Positions 1 to 10,568 of a stretch of DNA of 64,000 nt are shown piece by piece. Within the stretch, counting starts at the first letter, position 1. The number at the start of each line of letters is the position of its first letter. The position numbers were made by a program, and so were the translations under genes. The notes beneath the pieces are model-generated. The model saw nothing but the letters and a program-made list of their open reading frames with translations. It was not told the origin of the DNA and made no database searches. This DNA is from Panicum virgatum (Eukaryota > Streptophyta > Magnoliopsida > Poales > Poaceae): positions 12,815,433-12,879,432 of the forward strand of contig NC_053148.1 of the NCBI RefSeq assembly GCF_016808335.1. Direction: 5' to 3'.

Positions 1-1
1 C

Positions 2-478
2 GGCGCCCGCAGGCTCGACGGGATCCGACCGGAGATGTTCGCCCGCCGCGACGACGGGCAAGGCGGGTGCGTGATCGACCTCGTCACGCCGCTGACGGTG
101 ATGGCCCGGGAGGCGTACGACGTCGTCGAAGCGGCCGTGTGGTCGGACCTTGCGCACTACGGGGCGGAGCGGGTGGAGCTCTCCGGCTACGGCCTCTGCG
201 TCCGAGCATCGTCCGAGGCGATGAAGGGGCGCCTCCCGTCGCTGTCGCTTCACTTTCCCGAGGAGGAGGCGGCGCTGGTGGTCTCGCCGGAGCAGCTGTT
301 CCTGATGGCGGATGACGAGGAGCAGGGGCGGATCGCGTGCCTTGCCATGAAGCCGGGACGCCGAACCGTCATCGGCGCATTGCAGCAGGTGGATACGCGG
401 TTCGTCTTCGACCTCAAGGACTCCAAGCTTTCCTTTGCATCGGAGTTGTGCATCCAGGACACCGTCCAAGACGTTTAG
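2..478 (+). CDS. Pepsin-like aspartic protease (TAXi/nepenthesin type), 3' end only
   Basis: The frame is open from the first bases of the window, so the gene starts outside it; 158 codons remain and end in TAG at 476-478. The protein matches the C-terminal lobe of plant A1 aspartic proteases with the xylanase-inhibitor fold (TAXi_C). Landmarks are the EAYDVVEEAV-like helix (EAYDVVEAAV here), a LPSLSLHF strand, SPEQLF, CLAM and the family-typical tail RTVIGALQQVDTRFVFDLKD. Such proteins are normally secreted or vacuolar endopeptidases, or catalytically dead inhibitors. The second catalytic motif, normally D-[ST]-G-[ST], reads IDLVTP, so its Gly is Val and the flap-side active site is probably impaired. 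The inactivity is my inference. The N-terminal lobe with the first catalytic Asp is not visible. Confidence 0.85.
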   Translation, partial: GARRLDGIRPEMFARRDDGQGGCVIDLVTPLTVMAREAYDVVEAAVWSDLAHYGAERVELSGYGLCVRASSEAMKGRLPSLSLHFPEEEAALVVSPEQLFLMADDEEQGRIACLAMKPGRRTVIGALQQVDTRFVFDLKDSKLSFASELCIQDTVQDV

Positions 479-1072
479 ATGATCCACCGATGCTGTTCGG
501 ATTCCTCTTGAAATAAAATCAGACGAACTAATCTTAGGAACTGCTTGGTGCATAGTATGCCTAGTATGAAATAAGAAATGATGCAGTCAGATGTTCTCGT
601 CGTCACAAACAATTTTTTTTATGGATTCATGGACGTAAGCGTTTTAATTTTTCTGACAGCAAAGATAAATAAAAACGTGTTTTACATTGGAAACCCTTCA
701 AAAAAAACGTTTTAGACTGAAAGAAAATAAAATCCCTATCTTCCACGTCGTCACAGAAAACTAGTCAGCCCGCGAGCCCCCCATGGCCCATATGGCCATA
801 TGACGAACAAGGCCCAATTAATAAAAGGACACAGAGAAGGCCCAATATTGCGGCCCAGAAACCTAACAAATCCATATGCCGAGGCCCATCAGTCGGGCTA
901 AATTCTCCTCCTCGGTCCATCCAACCCAACCATTTCGGCTAATTCGCCTCTCTCTCATACTCCCCACTTTCCAACTTGCCGACCCAAACGCCCAGGACAG
1001 ACAACTCGCCTCTCCGATCCCGCACGCCACCACAGCCGCCGCCGCCGCCGCATCGCCACCGGCACGGTAGCC
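479..1072. other. Intergenic region and presumed PTPA promoter/5'UTR
   Basis: No gene is seen here. The first 300 bases are AT-rich with poly-T and poly-A runs. From about 900 the plus strand becomes pyrimidine- and C-rich, with a CCG trinucleotide run just before the PTPA start codon, as is common in grass 5' leaders. Confidence 0.5.
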
Positions 1073-4000
1073 ATGTCCAACCCCGGCTCGTCCCCGACCT
1101 CCGCCTCCGCCCACCACGACCACGCGCACACCCCGCTCTGCCGCCCCTGCGGCGCAACCACCACGGCTCCGACCCCGGCCCCCTGGTCGGGGACCTCCGA
1201 CTCCCCGCCGCCTGCGTACCGCCCGATCCGCCTCCCGGCCATCAACGCGCCCACCAACACCGCCTCCATCGCCCTCTCCCCAGTCCCGCAGCCCCTGCCC
1301 GTGCCCCCGGCCGCGCCGCCCCACGCCTTCCAGACCCCCACCAAGCGGATCGCCTCCCCCGACGACATCGCCCGCTTCCACGCCTCCCTCCACGGCCGCC
1401 ACTTCCTCGGCTTCGTCGCCGCGCTATCCGCCTCCGTCCACGGCCGTAAGCTCTCGGACCCGCTCCCGGCTCCCCCGTCCGCCGCCGTCTCCGCGCTCCT
1501 CGACCTCATCTCCGCCCTCACGGCACTCGTCGCGTCCGCCCCGCCGCTCCCGCACAACTCTCGCTACGGGAACCCGGCTTTTCGCCTCTGGCACGAGAAG
1601 CTCACCGACTCCGCCAGCGACCTCATCGCGCGGATCACGTCCACCGCCGCGTCCCCCGCTGACCTCGCCGGCGCCGAGGTCGAGCTCGCGCCGTACCTTC
1701 TCGACTCCTTCGGCAACGCCACCCGCATCGACTACGGGACGGGGCACGAGACCAACTTCGCCGCCTTCCTCTACTGCCTCGCCAGGCTCGGGCTCATCAC
1801 CGAGCCCGACTACCCTGCCGTCGTGCTGCGCGTCTTCGCAGCCTACCTCAGCTTTATGCGTACGCTGCAGGACACGTACCAGCTGGAGCCTGCGGGCTCC
1901 CATGGCGTGTGGGGCCTTGATGATTTCCACTTTTTGCCCTTCATATTTGGGGCTGCGCAGCTTATCGATCACAAGTACATGAAACCCAAGTCGATTCACA
2001 ACCCGGATATATTGGAGAACTTCTCCAAGGAGTATATGTACCTGGCATGTGTCGCGTATGTGAAGAAGATAAAGAAGGGGCCCTTCGCAGAGCATTCACC
2101 GATGTTGGATGATATCAGTGGTGTGCCCAATTGGAAGAAGGTAAATAGTGGGCTGCTCAAGATGTACAAGGCCGAGGTGCTTGAGAAAGTGCCGATCATG
2201 CAGCATTTCCTCTTTGGTTCGCTAATCAAATGGTATGAGTCATAGCACTATTTTTTTCTTGTATTTGGTTCGCATGAATTGATCTTGTAGTTCCAATTTA
2301 AAACAAGAGCCCACTGCAGGGAGTGGCTGAGAAACATGCTGAATTGTGCAGTGACTAATTCAGTTTTGTTTCTAGACTAGTTTTGGCATATGAGTCATGA
2401 AATATGACTGATAACCATCTGAGAAAGGAAAATGGGTGTCACCTTTATCAATTGGAACCTCTGGCTACAGTAATTCTAGGAAAGAAATTATAATGCAGAT
2501 TGCTTGTTTTCTTTGCATTTATCTGGCATTGCATCGTTGGAATTAGGAAAAATTCTATGGTGATCCTTATCCTGTTTTGCCTGATAGGCTAACTCTAATG
2601 ATTTGCAGACCCATGGTCAAATAGTTGTGTTTTCAGATGTTCGTATGATAAATGCTGTCTGAGGGAGATGGCCCAAAATGGTCGCCTACTTGCTTTTACC
2701 TTAGTTTTCCAAACCCATCTCTTTCTCATTTCCATGGTATCTCTAATCATTGTTGTAGAATTCCCTATGTTGGAAAGATATCCCAAAATTAATGTTACTG
2801 ATAACCGGTTGACTAGTGTTAAGTGCCAGTTAGAAGATTAGAAGAGCAGACCTGTTCAGACCAAAGTAAGGTTATGTACAGAAAAGTTGCCATTAAACAG
2901 TATTTGGATAAAATACTTGAAGGTCGTTATGGATGTAAGCAGAAATAGTGAGATTGAATTGAATTCATATGATTTACTGGAATATATTTATCTGTCCCTA
3001 GCATGAACAGATGATATGCTTCAAGATATTTGTGGAATGTTGTGATGCTAAATCAACTAACATAGCATAGTATTGAATCATTGAATAGTTCTTTCGAGTC
3101 CTTGGTGAGATCCTGGATTTCCCTAGCTAGTAGGTCACCCACTATGTTTAATAAGAGTTCAAATGCCCAAAATCGTCATATTTGCTTTAGGCTATTCCTG
3201 CAAAAACCATCTACATTCTGTCTATTAGTTGATGCTTAAATTGATAGGAATTTGTCTAGCATGTTTCCTTGTTCTTTATGCCGATGTGCTACATTTTTCC
3301 TTCATATTAAAAAAAAAACTTGACCGGCGGGGCAAAGACCATCCCCATGACATTGTACTAAGAAGAAATGTCAGCCAAGCCGGCCAAGAAAACCCCCGAA
3401 CCCTGGCTTCACCCTATAGGGTCACACCGTAACTTGGACCAAGACAACCCCCTAACCGGCTTCATATTGTTTCTGAAACATGAACTAAAAATCAGTGTAC
3501 TATGTTATCGTTATTTTTATTTCAATATTTTTTATTTACTCTGTGTGCTCTTAGCTTTCTAGTATTCTGTTGTCTTGATCACTTGTATGATGTTGTCCTT
3601 CTGTACCATTACACATTTTGGTTCAGAGAATGGGATAATGTACCACTGCCCCATTCTGCACGGTTCAGCTTTGTTTTAAGTTGTGGATCCAAAGTATGTA
3701 CATGAATCCAGTTTGAAAAGTTTGAGTCTACTCTAAACACTCTTTACCCAGTTTTCCAGCATGCTACATTGCCCACGTTACAGAAGCATCATAGATTTTG
3801 TTGTTTTATCCTTGACCAGCAAAGTCTGAAGCAGCATCTGTTTAATGCAATGGAGAAAATAGCCAAGGGTATGTGCTTAGTTTCATAGGAAAAACGCAGT
3901 TGCATAGTTACACAAGAACAGTACCTTCAAAACTTTTCCCTGGGTTTTACACTGCTCTAACTCGAAAAGAGGAGTTCAGGGGATTTAGCTCAACTTTGGG

Positions 4001-4254
4001 GTTAAATCTATAAATCCAACAAGGTTTTCTTTCATTCAAAACACCCTTAAGTGCAATAAATCAGTTTGCAACATATCCCCCATTGCTTGGGTTATAGCAG
4101 CCGATACACGTTATTTCATCTGTTGCTACTAAATGAAACCATGGTTAGCGATGCATGATAGTGTTGATACAGACCTTGGTGCTTACTGTTGCCTGCACTT
4201 TTCGTCACAGACCAGCTGATGAATTCTGTGCTCCATTTTTTCAGGGAGGATTAA
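1073..4254 (+). CDS. PTPA: PTPA: PP2A activator (peptidyl-prolyl isomerase type)
   Basis: PTPA is a cytosolic and nuclear activator that conditions PP2A catalytic subunits for phosphoserine/threonine activity. The family is recognised from FQTPTKRI near residue 85, the YGNPAFRLWHEKL segment, the AELAPYLLDSFGN-like helix (VELAPYLLDSFGN), RIDYGTGHETNF, GVWGLDDFHFLPF, and the C-terminal MYKAEVLEKVPIMQHFLFGS. The first about 90 residues are a low-complexity Pro/Ala/Ser leader typical of grass copies. Exon 1 is 1073-2232. A good donor (TG|GTATGAG) at 2233 and an acceptor (TTTTTTCAG) ending at 4244 would add only the codons for W-E-D and a TAA at 4252-4254, giving 389 residues and a 2-kb last intron. 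Without splicing the frame stops at 2243-2245 after IKWYES (390 residues). The spliced form fits the AATAAA at 4487. The choice between the two ends is inference. Confidence 0.85.
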
Positions 4255-4486
4255 TTCCATCTAAAGAAGCTCACCATGATCTGTGAGAACTCCTGTGTGA
4301 TGCGAGGACTGGTTGTACAGTAATGCTGCTCAGATTGTGTAGAAGAAAGACCTATAGAGGATCATTTTCCGTCTAGAGGAATGAGTTCTCTGTATGTTTG
4401 CAGCGTGCCATCACACTGCTATTATCGCTCTTCAATTTCTGGGGGCTTGCCCCCTCCTGCTCAGCTTGCATTACTTGTAGCTGCTG

Positions 4487-4492
4487 AATAAA
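4487..4492 (+). terminator. Possible polyadenylation signal of the PTPA transcript
   Basis: A canonical AATAAA lies about 230 bases after the proposed final-exon stop and is followed by T-rich sequence. It is consistent with the 3' end of the spliced PTPA mRNA. It is predicted from sequence only. Confidence 0.4.
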
Positions 4493-4704
4493 CACCTTGT
4501 ATTGAGGCTTTTGATGTAGTCATGTAGATGGGAGAGATGGCTAGAGCAGTGAAGCATTTTTTTTTTTGTATAAGAATCAGTATTGCTTGTAGCCTGAAGG
4601 TGCTGCCGCTTGTAGTGGGTTTGCCTGTGACTTACCTTGAATGCTGTTGTCTTCCGTCGACCTTGCTGAATTCCTAATCCTTGGCACCTCCATGATCTCA
4701 TAGA

Positions 4705-4800
4705 GGCTGTTCGGCTGGTAGAATGAATAGTGTTCGGCTGGTACAATGAATAGTATTATGTGAGAGGAAATAAGTCGAGACAAGTCGAGAACGAACAGCT
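4705..4800. mobile_element. Short MITE-like element with CGAACAGC ends
   Basis: The left end GGCTGTTCG (4705-4713) and the right end CGAACAGCT (4792-4800) are inverted relative to each other, as in common grass hAT-type MITEs. Inside, a 23-bp unit beginning GTTCGGCTGG is tandemly duplicated (4709-4731 and 4732-4754) with one difference. I could not define a clean target-site duplication, so the class is uncertain. Confidence 0.4.
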
Positions 4801-5197
4801 CTATAAACGTTTACTTTAACGAGTCGAAGAAAAAGAAAAATCCAATGCATGGCATTTTACCATTTTGAAATTTGTCACGAATAGCTTCGCATTAATATTG
4901 AGGATCCTCAATTCCTCATTTTGGAATAAAATGAAAAAAAAACATGGCTATTGCACATTTTGTGACTAGGAGAAACCCTGTTTTTTCTCTCTCGAAAAGT
5001 TGGAAAAACCCCAGCTTGTCCAAACTCAAAACCAGCCCGAAACTGATACTACCAAACGAACAAACCGCCACCGGCGCCGCCGTCTACCTCAACTGCGGCA
5101 ACCTTCTCCTACTACCTTGCCGCGGCCCTGCTTCCCGCACGACCTCAACACCGGCAGGATGCGATAGACCCGTGGGTGTCGAATAACGCGCACCGCA

Positions 5198-7663
5198 ATG
5201 ACCCTTGTCAATGGCCAGAAATCCGCCGCCGCGCTCTACTCCTCCCTGCTCCAGAGCTGCATCGGCTCCAACGCCTTCCGGCAAGGCAAGTCCGTGCACC
5301 ACCGGACAGTCATCGCGCCCTCCGCCTCGCTGCCGGACCTCCACCTAAGCACCAAGCTCGTCATCTTCTACTCCCACTTCGGCGACGTCGCGGCCACCCG
5401 CAGGGTGTTCGACGGGATGCCGCACCGGAGCGTGGTGTCCTGGACGGCCATGGTCTCCGCGTACGCCAAGAACGGGCGGCCCCGGGAGGCGCTGGAGCTG
5501 TTCGCGCTCATGGTGCGGTCCGGCACCCGGCCAAACCAGTTCACGTTCGGAAGCGCTGCAAGCGCGTGCGCGGGCGCCCGGTGCGCGCGGAGCGGGGAGC
5601 AGGTGCACGCATGTGCAGCCAAAGGGAGATTCGCGGGGGACATGTTCGTGCAGAGTGCGCTCATGGACATGCACCTGCGGTGCGGGTCGGTGGCGGATGC
5701 GAGTCAGCTGTTTGCGGAGATGGAGAGGAAGGACGTGGTGTCTTGGAATGCCCTCATCAGGGGGTTTGTGGAGCGCAGTCAGTACAGTGATGCACTTGGA
5801 TTGTTTTCGTCAATGCTGAGAGATGGTATGTTAAACATCTTGCTATTCACTAATGAATAGTTTTGCTTATCTTATGCACCTCACATTATATCTAGTTCCA
5901 TACTTCCATAGTTCTACTGAAAAAGAAAAGGTGATACACTAATATTAACAAAGTGCTGGAAATGGAACATTTCTTCTCTCGTTCAAGTAGACTAAATGAA
6001 ATAACTGATACTGCTAAGTGCTGCCCCTCGTGGCCTGTGTTGTAAAGGAAACTACTCTTTTTTCTTCTTAATGCAATGATAGGCAGCTCTCCTGCGTATT
6101 CTCGAAAAAAAATACTGCTAAGTGCTAAATGGCACATTTCTTTGTGGGAACATTGGTGCCTAGATGTATGTTAATTGTTTTCAATGGCTCCTCGCTAATC
6201 TCTTCAGTCCACTTTAATTTCTTTATCGTGTATATTCATACTAAGAGGATTATCCGGAATCATGCATGAATTGGGCTAAGCTAAAAAAAAACTATTTCAA
6301 AAACTAGTCAATTCAATGATGACCTTCCATGGATTCACCTATATAGGCTGCGGCTAACGTTGCAAAAATAAGAGCTTGAATACCGCTTGTAAATAATCCA
6401 AGAAGCATGACCGGTATAGGGACTACTAAGGGGACTAAAGAAACAAGAACAACGACTAATTCATCAGCCAATATATTTCCAAAAAGTCAAAAACTAAACG
6501 ATAATGGTTTTGTGAAATCTTCTAGGATATTAATGGGTTTCATTCGATAATTTGATACCCTTTTGTTTGGATTTCCATTGCCAATCACTCACATCAATAA
6601 TTTGACAGCAATGCTGCCTGACCATTTCACATTTGGAAGTGCTTTAAAGGCTTGTGGAGCAGTGAGTGTGCTCTCCAACGTGAAGCTAATACACACTTGC
6701 ATCATCAAGCTGGGTTATCCAGATGACAAGATTGTTACTGCATCACTTATTGATTCTTATGCAAAATGTCGGAGTTTGAGCAGTGCAAGGGTGATATATG
6801 ACTCCATGTGTGAACCAGACCTCGTTTCATCTACTGCACTGATCAGTGGGTACTCTATGGATAAAAACCACAGCGAAGATGCAATAAAGCTCTTCTGTAA
6901 GATTCACCGTAAGGGTTTAAGAATCGATGGTGTTCTGTTAAGTTCTTTGCTTGCGATTTGTGCTAATACAGCATCAATAAAATTTGGGACACAAGTTCAT
7001 GCTTATATGTGCAAGAAGCAACATATGGGTGATGCAGCATTGGACAATGCTCTAGTTGACATGTACGCGAAAACTGGAGAATTTGCAGATGCTAGGCGTG
7101 CTTTTGATGAAATGCCCCACCGAAATGTGATTTCTTGGACTTCACTTATTACTGCCTGTGGGAAAAATGGTTTAGGAGAAGATGCTGTGACCCTTTTTGA
7201 CAGGATGGCGGAGGATGGTGTAAAGCCAAATGATGTGACATTCCTTGCTCTTCTGTCTGCTTGTAGTCACTCTGGTCTTATGAACAAAGGTATAGAGTAT
7301 TTCACTTCCATGATGAGCAAGTATGGTATCAATCCAAGAGCGGAGCATTATAGCTCTGCTATTGACCTTCTTGCTCGTGGAGGTCAGTTGGAAGATGCAT
7401 GGAAGCTTGTTCAGAAGATGAACGCTGAACCCAGCTCATCAATGTATGGTGCAATGCTTGGAGCTTGTAAAATACATGGAAATGTGCCTCTTGGAGAAAC
7501 TGCAGCCAAGAATCTTTTCAGTATAGATCCTAAGAGCTCTGTAAATTATGCTGTTCTTGCGAATATGTATGCAGAGTCATGTCTATGGGAAAATGCTCAG
7601 AGGACCAGAAAATTATTGGCCGAAACATCCAGTGGAAAAGAAGTTGGTTGCAGTGTCATATGA
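5198..7663 (+). CDS. Pentatricopeptide repeat protein (PLS class, E-type tail)
   Basis: Exon 1 is 5198-5825 and exon 2 is 6609-7663, encoding 560 residues. Plant PLS-class PPR proteins bind single-stranded organellar RNA and usually help C-to-U editing or processing in plastids or mitochondria. Repeats are plain: [92 protein letters not shown], then an E-like tail ([25 protein letters not shown]). There is no DYW deaminase. The two ORFs join through donor GATG|GTATGT and acceptor TTGACAG|CAATG, which restores [12 protein letters not shown], exactly the expected repeat junction. The 783-bp intron (5826-6608) contains a LINE-like scar and plastid DNA. Introns are unusual in PPR genes. A targeting peptide is not obvious. 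Confidence 0.85.
6023..6111 (+). mobile_element. 5'-truncated LINE-like retroposon (89 bp)
   Basis: The insert ends in a short A-tail (CTCGAAAAAAA). It is flanked by perfect 15-bp direct repeats ATACTGCTAAGTGCT at 6008-6022 and 6112-6126, the hallmark of target-primed reverse transcription. The stretch before the tail (ATAGGCAGCTCTCCTGCGTA) resembles 3' ends of grass L1-type elements as I remember them. It lies inside the PPR intron. Confidence 0.75.
6313..6540 (-). pseudogene. atpI: Nuclear copy of the plastid atpI 3' end (NUPT) inside the PPR intron
   Basis: Read on the minus strand, these 76 codons give the C-terminus of the plastid ATP synthase CF0 subunit a/IV. Landmarks are [43 protein letters not shown] and ESMEGHH followed by TGA at 6313-6315. 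One in-frame stop (6487-6489, TGA on the minus strand) replaces the conserved Arg of the F-R-L-F-G motif. This is a CpG-to-TpG change, typical of decaying organelle DNA in a methylated nucleus. Homology stops abruptly at about 6540. The left neighbour (about 6127-6312) is AT-rich and looks like the plastid atpI-atpH spacer, so the insert may begin near 6127; that extension is less certain. It is not functional. Confidence 0.85.
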
Positions 7664-8810
7664 GAAGGTTATGATTGATGGAGACGAAATTTCCTAGGTG
7701 ATGGTTATCTGTCTATTATAAATGCAAAAGACGATGCTGAAATCTGAATCCCCTTAATTGTTCAGGAGCCCAGGTGAACATGAGGCCATACATATTCGAG
7801 AAAAAAAGGACATGAGGCCATACACTCATGAGCATCCTCAACTTGCGGAACTCTGAACTTATGAATGCTTGCCATTTCAATTAAACAATAGGGAACTTGT
7901 GACTTATCAGCAGCCATCATATTGGTCAATGGTAAAGCACATTCTGTACTCCGTAGTAAAACTGCTGTTTAGTTTGTTTGTTATGCCGTGCCTGATGTTT
8001 ACTTGTTTAGGTTCCTTTTGAATGCCTATATTGCAACAGTTGGTTTAGTTTGTGATTTGCATCTTTGAATCCTAAATCGTCTATTGTGTTCACAAACTTC
8101 TTTGTTATTCTGTCTAGTCTTACATCACTATGGACCCGTATTCCCTTTACTTTTTTTTTTGTCAAGTTATCTGCACCATAGGTTTCTATTACTCTTTGGA
8201 AACTATGAACAATTATTTGACCAAGAGCCATTCAGGACCTGCATTCTAGATCTGTAGTCTTCTGGAGTGATCAAGATTTTTTATTTAAATTCAAGAATGT
8301 TTACTGTTCAGGACTCATTTTTTTTTTGTAGGATATAAATACGCAGCTAGTAATCAGAGAGCTTTTACCTGCATTGGTAGTGTCATAACATAACTGTACT
8401 TTGCTGAACTGATTGTGCTATGCAGGGCCTGTGACGCTTTTATTCTGCTGAATGGCTCACCATGATCACCATCTGAAAAAGGAATCCACACCTAGCCTCA
8501 GCTTGTGAGACATCGGCAATTGGCACAATTGGCCATGTCAAGTGCAAGCTGGGTTGTTGTTTAGTGCTGACATCCTGGATGATATCCAGGATCTGGTGGC
8601 AGGGGAGGCTCTTTTCCTGGTAAGAACTAGCAGAACTAGCCATTAATCGTCGTTTGTTCTTTAAGTAAGAAAGGTTAATATTTTGGTGGAAAACAGGCAC
8701 CAAATTAGCTGATTCAGGCTGACAATGGTGGTAAAGGTTTAAATTTCCTCAATTTACCAATACTGCCTCATGTTGCTTGCAGTGATGAGAGTTCAACTAC
8801 TAGCAGAGTT
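7664..8810. other. Intergenic spacer, PPR to LTR element
   Basis: AT-rich sequence with no convincing gene. It contains the small retroposon scar at 7778-7823 described separately. Short minus-strand ORFs near 8007-8231 and 8440-8703 show no recognisable domain. Confidence 0.5.
7792..7809 (+). mobile_element. Ultra-short (18-bp) retroposon tail with target duplication
   Basis: Eighteen bases, ATATTCGAGAAAAAAAGG, lie between perfect 14-bp direct repeats ACATGAGGCCATAC at 7778-7791 and 7810-7823. The TATTC..GA(A)n tail resembles the tail of the 6023-6111 insert. It reads as an extreme 5' truncation of the same type of LINE. Confidence 0.5.
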
Positions 8811-8815
8811 CTTTC

Positions 8816-10568
8816 TGTTAGAGTATATTAGGCAACTCCAGATATGGTAGTTTAGGATTGATGTAATCCCGTGATAGCCTTCCTTATCTCTAGGGGAGGT
8901 GCCTTTCCCTCCAAGCCTTATACTCCTATATATACCGCCCAAGGGGCTCATTGCAATACAGTCGACCACATTATACGCATCCTACTTTCCTACATGGCAT
9001 CAGACGCCTAGGTTACGAGATCCTAACCCTAGCCGCGCCGCCGCTTCCACAGCACCCGCGCGCCCCCGGGGAGATCGAGATTGATCTCCGCCGGGGGCAG
9101 CGCCCTCCTAGGATGCGCCGCGGATCCCTCTGATCCGGGCCGCCGTCGTCGTCAAGCACAGCAGAAGGAACTACCTCTTCCCTGGCCGCCCCATGGCGGC
9201 GCCGCTCGACGTCCCCGTCGGGTACCACATCGCCATGGGGGCGCCACTGGGCCTGCACGCCTCCGCGTCGTCGTCCCCCTCGGCTCCGCATCCGGATCCG
9301 CCCGCCCCTCCCGCGCATCAGGCCAGGCGCCCCGACTCCTACCAGCGCCGCCGCACCGCTGCCATGAGCGCGAGTGCGTGGCTGCGGAGGATCACCACGG
9401 GGACGCCAGGCCACTGCACCATCGGGGCCGGCGGGCCGCCGCACCGCCAATCGACGTCCACGCCGGGCCGCAGCGCTGCCGCCGCCCTCCACCACCGGTC
9501 CTCTCCAACGCGCCGCCGTGAGCCTGCTTCCCCTCCTCCCTCAACGCCACGCCGCCGTCCGCAAGGTCGCGGCTGCGGGGGCGGCTTCTGGGGGTCGTCG
9601 GGCTGCTGCGCGACCTGAGCAGAGGAGCTGCTCGGGCTGCTCCTGCCCCTTCCTTCCTTTGCCCTCTGGCCAACCGGCGGATGAGGATAAGGTTTGAGAG
9701 GGCATTACTTGGTGCACCCGAGATTGTACCCGCAGGTTAGTCTTGATGCTGCTGCTATTTTTTTTCCGATCTAAGATCGGTTTGCGTCGCCCTGCCGTTC
9801 GTCTCCGTTCATCATCGACACTCCCGAAGGACGAGGTTGTTGCTGCGCCCTCCAGGCTGCAGCAACGACGTTCGTGATCAAGCCACCCTATCGGTGTCGT
9901 CTCCTTTTCAGGCGGTGGCGCCACTCGCCGCCGGTCTTCGTCAAGCAAGCACACGATCCGCCTCCGCGCCTCCAGCCGTTCTCGCGCGGACATCGCCGCC
10001 GATGTTCCTGAAGGAAGACGTCGTCGCCACCCCTAATCTGAGCGCGACACTTGCTGCAACCTGCGCCGTCGCCACCCCTGTCCTGAGCGTGACCTAAGTC
10101 GCAAACCGCGCCGTCTACCTTCGTCATCCGCCGCACCGTCCTGCTGCTATCTTCGGCAAGAAGCTGTTGAGTTTGCGTACTCGAGCACCTCGACGACGCT
10201 TCGACCCGCGGCCCCTCCACGGCTTCGACCACGTCCACCTCGACCTCGGCTACTACGACACTAAAGGGCTATCATCTGCATGAGTCTCCAGTCAAAGCTT
10301 TCGCACCGGCGTTCCGACTGCAGGGAGATACATCTCCATTGTTCTCCAGTCTGACCGTTCGTGTTGCTACCGCTACAACTGCGGGGGGATGTTAGAGTAT
10401 ATTAGGCAACTCTAGATATGGTAGTTTAGGATTGATGTAATCCCGTGATAGCCTTCTTTATCTCTAGGGGAGGTACCTTACCCTCCAAGTCTTGTACTCC
10501 TATATATACCGACCAAGAGGCTCATTGCAATATAATCGATCACATTATACGCATCCTACTTTGCTACA
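8816..10568. mobile_element. Complete non-autonomous LTR retrotransposon (TRIM/LARD-like)
   Basis: Two 179-bp LTRs (8816-8994 and 10390-10568) start TGTTAGAGTA and end CCTACA. They are flanked by the perfect 5-bp duplication CTTTC (8811-8815 and 10569-10573). The left LTR is followed directly by TGGCATCAGACGCC, a slightly altered initiator-Met primer binding site. GCGGGGGGA just before the right LTR serves as polypurine tract. The LTRs hold a TATATATA box (near 8930) and differ at about 12 of 179 positions (about 7%), so the insertion is not recent. The 1.4-kb interior is very GC-rich, with no gag, protease, reverse transcriptase or integrase, so it must be mobilised by another element. Its small GC-rich ORFs show no known domain. 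Transcription orientation is inferred as plus from PBS and PPT. Confidence 0.9.

Noticed and set aside
6313..6540. Possibility that the atpI segment is a functional coding exon
   Set aside because: Only the last 75 residues are present, antisense to the host gene, with an internal stop, inside a clean GT-AG intron.
9013..10238. Several 70-160 codon ORFs on both strands inside the small LTR element
   Set aside because: They overlap each other in all frames of a GC-rich stretch, show no domain, and lie wholly inside the element. They are by-products of base composition.
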